Translations under genes and position numbers: made by a program
Source of the DNA: Mastigamoeba balamuthi
Taxonomy: Eukaryota > Evosea > Mastigamoebida > Mastigamoebidae
Reading direction: 5' to 3'
DNA length: 22,901 bases
Assembly: GCA_902651635.1 (NCBI GenBank)
Contig: CACRSC010000075.1
Location: 693,654 to 716,554, forward strand
Part shown: one piece after another, positions 19,201 to 22,901 of the stretch
How positions within the stretch are numbered: position 1 is the first letter of the stretch
How the letters are laid out: each line of letters begins with the position of its first letter
Notes under the pieces: generated by a model
Told to the model about the DNA's origin: nothing
Databases searched by the model: none
What the model saw: the letters and a program-made list of their open reading frames with translations, nothing else

Positions 19201-20256
19201 CACGTGTGCACTTGGCGAAGTCCAGAGAAGGGAAAATGGGGGCTGCGTGGGCCCCAGAGAAGGCTGAGGGGAGAGAGAGAAGCCCAAGCCCACGTGTCCA
19301 CCACGCGTGCACGGGAAGGGAAGTCGGAAGGAATGAAACTGGGGGAGGGGATGGGCAGCGAGGGCAGGGAGGGAGGGCTGAGTGAGAGGCAAGGGTGGTG
19401 GGACCTTGAGGACGAGGACGGCGCCGCCCTCGGAGCGGATGTAGCCGTCGGCGGAGCTGTCGAAGGTGTTGCAGTGGCCCTCGTGGCCCATCATGCCGGC
19501 CCTGCTGACGGCGAGGCTGAACTTGGGCAGCATGATGATGTTGCTGGCGCCGACGAGGGCCCGCGAGCACTCGCCCCGCGCCAGGGCCGTGGCCGCGAGG
19601 TGCAGCGCGACGAGCGAGCCGCTGCAGGCCGTGTCGACGCAGACGCTGGGGCCCGTCCAGTCGAAGAACCACGAGACGCGGTTGGCGAGCATCGCGAGGC
19701 TCGTGCCGTTGGCCGTCGACGTGCCCATGGTCGCCTCGTCGAGCTGCGTGACCACCTGCCAGTCGGGCCCGAAGTTGGCGACGTAGACGGCCGTGTCCCT
19801 GCGCTCGGCTGCGCCCTGGCCCGCGTCCTCGAGCGCGTCGACGCACATCTCCAGCAGCTGCCGCTGGAACGGGCCCATCGCGGCCGCGTCGCGCGCGCTG
19901 ACCCCGAAGAACGCGGGGTCGAACGGCGCCTCTGTGACGCCGTCGATGAAGCCGCCGCGGTCGCTGCTGATGCGCCCCGGGCGCGAGTAGTACGAGCGGT
20001 CCCAGCGCCCGTCGGGGACCCCGCGGACCGCGTCCGACGACGCGCGCAGCAGCCTGTGGTACGACTCGAGCCCGTCGACGCCACCGGGCAGCCTGCAGGC
20101 CACCCCGACGATCGCGAAGCCCCCCGCGTTGCCTGCGCACAGGAGCGAACGAGAACACCCGGGAGGGGCAAAAAACGTAAGTTAGTTCAAAGGCACAGAA
20201 AGGGGGAAACAAAAAGCGGGGGGCAGCAGCTCGCCTGCTTGGTCGTGTGAGTCCAT
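8999..20256 (-). CDS. Reducing type I polyketide synthase fused to a C-terminal alpha-oxoamine synthase
   Basis: Multidomain megasynthase: KS-AT-DH-CMeT-structural KR-ER-KR-ACP-AOS, with no thioesterase. Exons on the minus strand: 20256-20211 (provisional; MDSHDQAGELLPPAF), 20132-19405, 19084-18803, 18739-18426, 18344-17861, 17781-10891 and 10804-8999. All phases join, giving about 3516 residues, of which 515 plus one unknown residue-spanning codon reflect a suspicious in-frame duplication around the N at 12837; without it the protein is about 3001. The start is the weakest point: the intron 20210-20133 has a poor donor (GTTTCC) but a CTAAC branch-like site and removes an in-frame TAA. All core catalytic motifs are present, so the enzyme is probably active. 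Expected chemistry (family knowledge): a reduced, possibly methylated chain is built iteratively on the ACP and released by condensation with an amino acid. It shares a divergent promoter region with a ceramide synthase gene. Confidence 0.92.
10490..10720 (-). other. Acyl carrier protein (ACP) domain
   Basis: The phosphopantetheine attachment site is SLGMDSLVATSF (Ser codon 10603-10601), inside a helical bundle beginning AAERIRAYLAKSLGIGE. A Pro/Ala/Ser-rich linker of about 80 residues follows and tethers it to the AOS domain, an arrangement suited to direct hand-over of the acyl chain. Confidence 0.9.
10805..10890 (-). other. Intron 6 of the synthase gene (86 nt), GC-AG type
   Basis: GCCAAG|GCACTC to TGTGCGCAG|CTC, phase 0, joining SLDLAK to LFRQNRV between KR and ACP. 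The donor dinucleotide is GC rather than GT. Reading through would insert a Pro/Ser-rich segment and shift into an unrelated frame that loses the ACP and AOS. Confidence 0.75.
11010..11605 (-). other. Ketoreductase (KR) domain
   Basis: Nucleotide loop YVVFGGLGGFGVCLGPWL, then VDGVFHSAA, the catalytic Ser region YFVMFSSVSSVMGRAGQ, and the Tyr-x3-Asn dyad in AAYVAGNSF (Tyr codon 11142-11140). All SDR catalytic positions are present. The first half is repeated at about 13150-12838, where it breaks off at the N, so only this copy is complete. Confidence 0.87.
11293..12836 (-). repeat. 1544 bp direct repeat, copy A (ER + partial KR)
   Basis: Matches 12838-14381 at a constant offset of 1545 bases. 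I find two substitutions: T at 11795 versus C at 13340 (Glu/Gly in the ER) and C at 12818 versus T at 14363 (Arg/Lys). It ends immediately at the single N at 12837. Confidence 0.95.
11655..12620 (-). other. Enoylreductase (ER) domain, copy adjoining the complete KR
   Basis: MDR-fold enoylreductase: VPECAPGPGEVAVEMHYAAL, LLGAQGCGVVAAVGAGVE, RPGDAVVVVPF, then a nucleotide-binding segment LLVHRAHGAAGVALVLAARS. The usual G-G-V-G NADPH loop is here H-G-A-A-G, so cofactor binding may be weakened. A second, almost identical copy lies at about 14165-13200; I regard the two as one real domain. Confidence 0.78.
12837..12837. other. Single unknown base (N), probable assembly gap
   Basis: The only N in the window lies exactly at the junction of the two repeat copies. 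The affected codon reads NAC; the two flanking unique contexts have AAC (Asn) and GAC (Asp). That fits a contig join where an overlap was not merged. Confidence 0.85.
12838..14381 (-). repeat. 1544 bp direct repeat, copy B (ER + partial KR)
   Basis: Second copy, joined to the upstream methyltransferase and structural-KR sequence. It stops inside the KR at ALLHQL, before the Ser/Tyr catalytic region. The offset (1545 = 3 x 515) keeps the frame open. Confidence 0.95.
14390..15060 (-). other. Linker and structural (non-catalytic) ketoreductase subdomain
   Basis: Between the methyltransferase and ER, about 220 residues show a degenerate Rossmann-like organisation (SVLVVCSPATQALAQALS, then THVVDLMAVG, then LRVLVATSGLH) without a Gly-rich nucleotide loop or the Tyr-x3-Asn dyad. 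Position and length match the structural KR half that supports the catalytic KR in reducing synthases. Confidence 0.6.
15130..15880 (-). other. C-methyltransferase (CMeT) domain
   Basis: SAM-binding motif I is VLELGAGSGGTTEHLLP, preceded by the family region YRESTMCNVDVLLPTFEALL and followed by YWFTDVSPFFVTKARERY, VVVAFAVVHVSPR and RCLRPGGVLLLTEPRP. This is the usual C-methyltransferase placed after DH in highly reducing synthases. It would add alpha-methyl branches from SAM. Confidence 0.85.
16150..16970 (-). other. Dehydratase (DH) domain
   Basis: Double hot-dog dehydratase. The catalytic His is in LADHVVSDSVVAPG (codon 16803-16801), matching H-x3-G-x4-P except that the Gly is Asp. The second-half catalytic Asp is in VLDACFQSLIGG (D-x3-Q, codon 16281-16279). 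Both catalytic residues are present, so activity is expected, with reservation about the Gly to Asp change. Confidence 0.82.
17140..18092 (-). other. Acyltransferase (AT) domain, probably malonyl-specific
   Basis: Opens with LFVFSGQGPQWYAMGRELY. The nucleophile elbow is GHSVGEVAAAHAAGALGL (Ser codon 17721-17719). The specificity region reads NAFHSY, close to the HAFH form typical of malonyl-CoA selection and unlike the YASH form of methylmalonyl ATs. The domain is split by the 79 nt intron 17860-17782 within the FAVQ/VGLYRVW segment. Any methyl branches would therefore come from the downstream methyltransferase. Confidence 0.9.
17782..17860 (-). other. Intron 5 of the synthase gene (79 nt), AATCAATTG-type
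   Basis: CAG|GTGCTG to CTCGCAG|GTG inside the AT, phase 0. Contains CCCCGAATCAATTG close to the donor as in intron 3, then ATTCAATCCAAAATTC and AGAATCTG resembling intron 4. Confidence 0.85.
18345..18425 (-). other. Intron 4 of the synthase gene (81 nt), AATCAATTG-type
   Basis: ATCAG|GTACTT to GCGTAG|CGC, restoring a Ser codon between the KS tail and the AT linker (phase 2). Contains AAATCAATTGATTCGCG plus CATTCAATTTCAAATTCAGAATCTC, blocks that recur in intron 5 and, partly in inverse order, in intron 3. Confidence 0.85.
18740..18802 (-). other. Intron 3 of the synthase gene (63 nt), AATCAATTG-type
   Basis: AAG|GTGCCC to GCCCAG|GCC, joining YVGSVK to ANIGHTEA, phase 0. Starts GTGCCCCGAATCAATTGATT; the block CCCCGAATCAATTG is shared exactly with intron 5 (17782-17860). 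Confidence 0.85.
19085..19404 (-). other. Intron 2 of the synthase gene (320 nt) with three CACGTG sites
   Basis: Runs AAG|GTCCCA to CCCCACAG|AGG inside the KS, joining VLVLK to RLDDALRDGDR. It is four to five times longer than the gene's other introns. CACGTG cores lie at 19179-19184, 19201-19206 (inside the palindrome CACACGTGTG) and 19291-19296, so it may hold regulatory sites for E-box/G-box factors; that role is inference. Confidence 0.75.
20133..20210 (-). other. Provisional intron 1 of the synthase gene (78 nt)
   Basis: The acceptor CCTGTGCGCAG is clear, and the KS frame has an in-frame TAA upstream of it with no intervening ATG, so an intron is needed. A GTTTCC donor at 20210 gives the right phase to join the ATG at 20256 and includes a CTAAC branch-like site. 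The donor is weak. Confidence 0.5.
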
Positions 20257-20639
20257 CTTCTTATAAGCGCCTCGTGTAGGTAGTAGCTCGCCTGGGGTGG
20301 TGGCGTGTGTGTACAGGTAGAGCGAGGGGGAGGCGAGTGCGGGCTGTTTGTCTTTAAGGGAAGAGAAAGTGAAGTGGTGACGCTGGGCGCTGCGCTGTCA
20401 GCGGCTCGCGATGCGCAACTATGGTGAAGTCCGCTCGGCCGGTGAAACTAAGGTCCACTGCGCCTGCCCTGCAGAAATCCCAACCCCCACTCGCTCTGCC
20501 GCGGGTCCACGGCAGCGGACTTTCGAAATGCACGTAATGTTCAGCCCGTAACGGCATCTTTTTTACACTGCCACACAGTCAGCAGCACTGCTGCCGCTCT
20601 TTCCACTCTGCTCGCCTCAGGCGCCCCTCACACACCCCG
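20257..20639. promoter_or_regulatory. Divergent promoter region between synthase and ceramide synthase genes
   Basis: About 380 bp separate the two oppositely oriented start codons, so both genes can share control elements. It contains the palindrome CTTATAAG (20260-20267), a TATA-like site readable on both strands, although it lies only 3 bp from the proposed synthase ATG, and a 9 bp inverted repeat AAGTCCGCT (20427-20435) / AGCGGACTT (20514-20522). No coding frame here is convincing. Confidence 0.5.
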
Positions 20640-22327
20640 ATGCAGCAGTCGTTGCGGTACGCCCTCTGGGCTGCGGGCCTCTGCTCCCCGATCGTCCTGC
20701 TCGCGGCCGTCGAGCTGCTGCGCAGCCGCCAGGGAGCCCTCCGCGTCGACGCCGCCTTCGTGGGCCTCTCGCTCGCCGCGGCCCTCCTCATCGACGCCGC
20801 GCGCCGGGCCTTCGTGCGCCACCTGGGCCCCGTCGTCGGCAGCTGGCTCATCGTCAAGCCCTCGTACGACAGCGCCCAGATCGACATGGTGCGGGCTCCC
20901 CTGCTGTTCTGCAGTTGTGCCGAGTGTTTTCCGGGTCCACCCCAACTGGGCTCCGCACTCTTAGTGCTTTTCTCCTGAGCTCCGGGGAGGGCGCGTTCCT
21001 TTTCGGGCTCTGCTACACCTGGGGGGGTCTCGGGGGGGAGTTGGAGGGCGGGAGGTGAGCGAGGCGAGTGCGCGGTGGTGCTTCTGTGCCCGCTGCAGGT
21101 GCTCGAGTCGGGTCTGGCGGTCCTTTTCCGTGTTTTTCCGTTGAGCATTTCACTTTGTGCTCCTCGGCGTTCTCTCCCGGGCTCTGCTGCGCTGTGCCCG
21201 CGGGGGGCGCCTTGGGGGGCGCAGTGCGCTGTGGCACTCTCAATCCCCGCACCTTGTGTCTCCGCTCCTGTGCCTTGCTCTCAGTGTTCTCAGTGCTTTT
21301 CGGGCTGGGCAACTGGCAACGTGTTCAGCTGCTGACGTGGGGGGTGAGGGGTCCCTGAGAGGCCCGTGTGCCTCGGGTGGTTCTCAGGACCGAAAAAGAG
21401 CACCCGGGCCCTGCGAAGCCCTCGGTCTCACCGCCGCCCGTGATGTGGGTTTTTTCTCTCTGTGGGGGCACGCTGTTGGCTGTGGGGCCGACGAGTCTCT
21501 CTGTTTCTCATTCGAGTTTCCGCTGACGCGTGCGGTCCCCCCGTGGCCCCCGTGCGGTGCCTGTGCAGAGGCGGGAGCGGATGGTGAAGCACGCGTTCGG
21601 GTTCGCGTTCTACGGGGCGGCGTCGTGCGCGGGGTGGCTGGTGCTGGTGGACAAGCCCTGGGCGCCCGCCAGCGTCGTCTGGGGCGCCTCGGGCAGCGTC
21701 GACGAGTGCTGGTCCGACCTGCTGGCCTGGGCGCCGCCGGCCAGCGTGCGGGCCTACTACGCGCTGGGCCTGGGCCACTCGCTGCACCAGATGTACCACC
21801 AGCTGGCCTCGGGCGAGCGCAGGCGCGACTTTGCCGAGATGATGGCCCACCACGTCGCGACGGTCCTGCTCGTCGGCCTCTCGTGGGCCTTTGGCTACGC
21901 GCGCATCGGCACGCTCGTCCTGCTGCTGCACGACGCCAGCGACATCCTCGTCTGCGCGGGCCGCGTGGCCAACGAGGCGATGCCGACGAGCAGGTCCGTC
22001 TGGGTCTTCGTGGCCATGAACCTCGCGTGGGTCTACGCGCGGCTCTGGGCGTTCCCCTTCGTGCTCATCCGCTCGACGACGTTCGACGCGCCGCGCATCG
22101 CCGCGGCACAGGGCGTCGCCGTCGAGGGCTCGGGCTACTGGGCGTTCAACGCGATGCTCTGGCTGCTGCTGGCGCTGCACGCCTTCTGGTTCTCCATGTT
22201 CGTCCGCATGGGCGTCACCGTCGCCCTCAAGGGCAGCGTCGACGACAACATCAACGCCATGCAGTCGCCGCGGGCGGCCAAGGGGGGCCTGCTGGACTCG
22301 CCTCCGATCGCCCTCAGGTCCTGCTGA
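20640..22327 (+). CDS. TLC-domain (Lag1/ceramide synthase-like) membrane protein
   Basis: Two exons, 20640-20888 and 21569-22327, join in phase 0 (ATG|AGG) to 335 codons. Ceramide synthases are ER membrane acyltransferases that N-acylate sphingoid bases with acyl-CoA. The Lag1 signature is clear: RRDFAEMMAHHVATVLLVGL (the His-His pair) followed by RIGTLVLLLHDASDILVCAGR (two conserved Asp). Hydrophobic spans include the first 30 residues, FGFAFYGAASCAGWLVLV, TVLLVGLSWAFGY, TLVLLLHDASDILV, VFVAMNLAWVYARLWAFPFV and MLWLLLALHAFWFSMFV. There is no Hox-like insert. It begins about 380 bp from the polyketide synthase-AOS start and points away from it, so the two are probably co-regulated. The ~335 aa length is normal for the family. 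Its native substrate could be the synthase product or the host's own sphingoid base; sequence does not decide. Confidence 0.88.
20889..21568 (+). other. 680 nt intron of the ceramide synthase-like gene
   Basis: ATG|GTGCGG to CTGTGCAG|AGG. G/T/C-rich and low in complexity, with loosely repeated blocks such as AGTGCTTTTC (20961 and 21291 regions) and TTTTCGGGCT. The flanking exons join as IDM/RRERMVKHAFGFAFYG, which matches the usual continuity of the family, so no exon seems hidden here. Confidence 0.75.
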
Positions 22328-22577
22328 GGCCTGAGGCCCCACGGACAATCTGTCTCTCTTACACCCCTCCCAAATACAGACGCCATTTTTGTGTGCCGCG
22401 AGGTCGTTGTCCTCTCTCAATTGCAATCATGGACTGGACGGCAGTGGCCCTGCAGCTAGCAGGGCCCCCAGAGCGCACCGGCCTCAACTTCGCTCTCAGA
22501 TTTGATAATCCATCACCCACGTCAGGTCCACACAACCACCTAGACTGATATTCCACTCTTCCCACATTCACCACAAC
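22328..22577 (+). other. Short intergenic stretch
   Basis: Follows the ceramide synthase-like stop codon. An ATG at 22430 opens a 39-codon frame (MDWTAVALQLAG) that ends at TGA 22546-22548; it might be a first exon of the right-edge gene, but I cannot identify a splice junction. No AATAAA signal is visible. Confidence 0.35.
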
Positions 22578-22901
22578 TATGCCTCCGTGGCGGAACGACA
22601 GGCGCCATCGGATGCCGATTCCCCAGAGAACCCCGTCAAGATCGCCTATAGCAGCGGGCTAGTGGTGTCGCGCGAGCACACCAGACAGCTGAGTATGCTC
22701 GTGGCAGAGTTCATGAGTGCCCGAGGGCTTCTCCATTTGATGCCCCTCAGGCTCAGCGTGGCCCAGGCCGGGGAGCTCCTCGGCGCTTCGCCAGCTGTGG
22801 TCGACTTGCGGCTCAAGCCCAGGAGGACGGACGCTGCTCATAGCTCATCAGAGACCTCGCCCACAAGGCAATTTCGCGCACAGGCTAATCAATTGCCTGT
22901 A
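22578..22901 (+). CDS. Partial open frame at right edge, unknown product
   Basis: One plus-strand frame stays open for 108 codons to the window end and reads protein-like: YASVAERQAPSDADSPENP, then VVSREHTRQLSMLVAEFM, then LRLSVAQAGELLGASPAVVD. The last piece resembles a short helix-turn-helix of the LT-x2-EAA-x-LLG-x-S type, but that likeness is weak and not a family call. The true start is not visible; an upstream exon beginning at 22430 is possible. The 3' end lies outside the window. Confidence 0.3.

Larger units (their letters stand above)
18495..20132 (-). other. Ketosynthase (KS) domain
   Basis: Starts with FAIVGVACRLPGG and spans three exons. The Cys nucleophile lies in VDTACSGSL (Cys codon 19626-19624). 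The two catalytic His are in VEAHGTGTIVGDPTE (exon 19084-18803) and NIGHTEATSG (start of exon 18739-18426). The domain closes with NAFGFGGANVSLVVEDAP. The complete Cys-His-His triad indicates an active condensing domain rather than a decarboxylase-only KSQ. Confidence 0.93.

Noticed and set aside
20354-20557. 67-codon minus-strand frame in the divergent promoter
   Set aside because: Short, no homology that I recognise, lies upstream of both real start codons; more likely promoter sequence.
8999-22327. Bacterial origin or contamination of the synthase region
   Set aside because: Both genes contain spliceosomal introns with consistent phases, so this is eukaryotic nuclear DNA, although an ancient transfer of the PKS cannot be excluded.
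1-22901. tRNA, rRNA or other structured RNA genes
   Set aside because: I saw no tRNA A/B-box pairs with a cloverleaf, no rRNA-like core sequence and no snRNA signature on either strand; a covariance-model scan would be needed to be sure.

Overview
The window is nuclear DNA of a microbial eukaryote (protist). Genes are interrupted by short spliceosomal introns (43-92 nt in most cases). Exons are GC-rich with G/C-ending codons, AT-rich intergenic patches separate them, and a piggyBac-type DNA transposon is present. I cannot name the species from sequence alone.

Layout. Positions 1-216 (-) hold the N-terminal piece of an unidentified gene that runs off the left edge, with a ~31 bp tandem repeat just upstream. 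Positions 420-2600 are mostly non-coding, turning AT-rich from about 900. A multi-exon piggyBac transposase lies at about 2604-4622 (-) and keeps its three catalytic Asp motifs and Cys-rich tail. A seven-exon gene of unknown function (4904-7783, +, about 740 aa, probably nuclear) follows, then an AT-rich spacer and a small frameshifted coiled-coil gene (8328-8740, -).

The centrepiece is a giant gene on the minus strand, about 20256-8999. It encodes a reducing type I polyketide synthase in the order KS-AT-DH-CMeT-(structural KR)-ER-KR-ACP, fused at its C terminus to a complete PLP-dependent alpha-oxoamine synthase (AOS; serine palmitoyltransferase/AONS/ALAS family). There is no thioesterase, so the AOS domain is the likely release step: decarboxylative condensation of the ACP-bound polyketide with an amino acid, giving a 2-amino-3-ketone (sphingoid-like) backbone. 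Divergently transcribed from a shared region of about 380 bp is a two-exon TLC/Lag1 ceramide-synthase-like gene (20640-22327, +). The pair strongly suggests a compact pathway for a sphinganine-like polyketide amine, with the ceramide synthase either N-acylating the product or protecting the host's own sphingolipid synthesis.

The assembly has one important flaw. A single N at 12837 separates two in-frame, near-identical 1544 bp copies of ER + partial KR (11293-12836 and 12838-14381), most likely an unmerged contig overlap. As written the protein is about 3516 residues; without the extra copy it is about 3001. Three introns of the synthase gene share sequence blocks around AATCAATTG, as if derived from a mobile intron family. 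The right edge (22578-22901, +) holds an open frame of unknown function.
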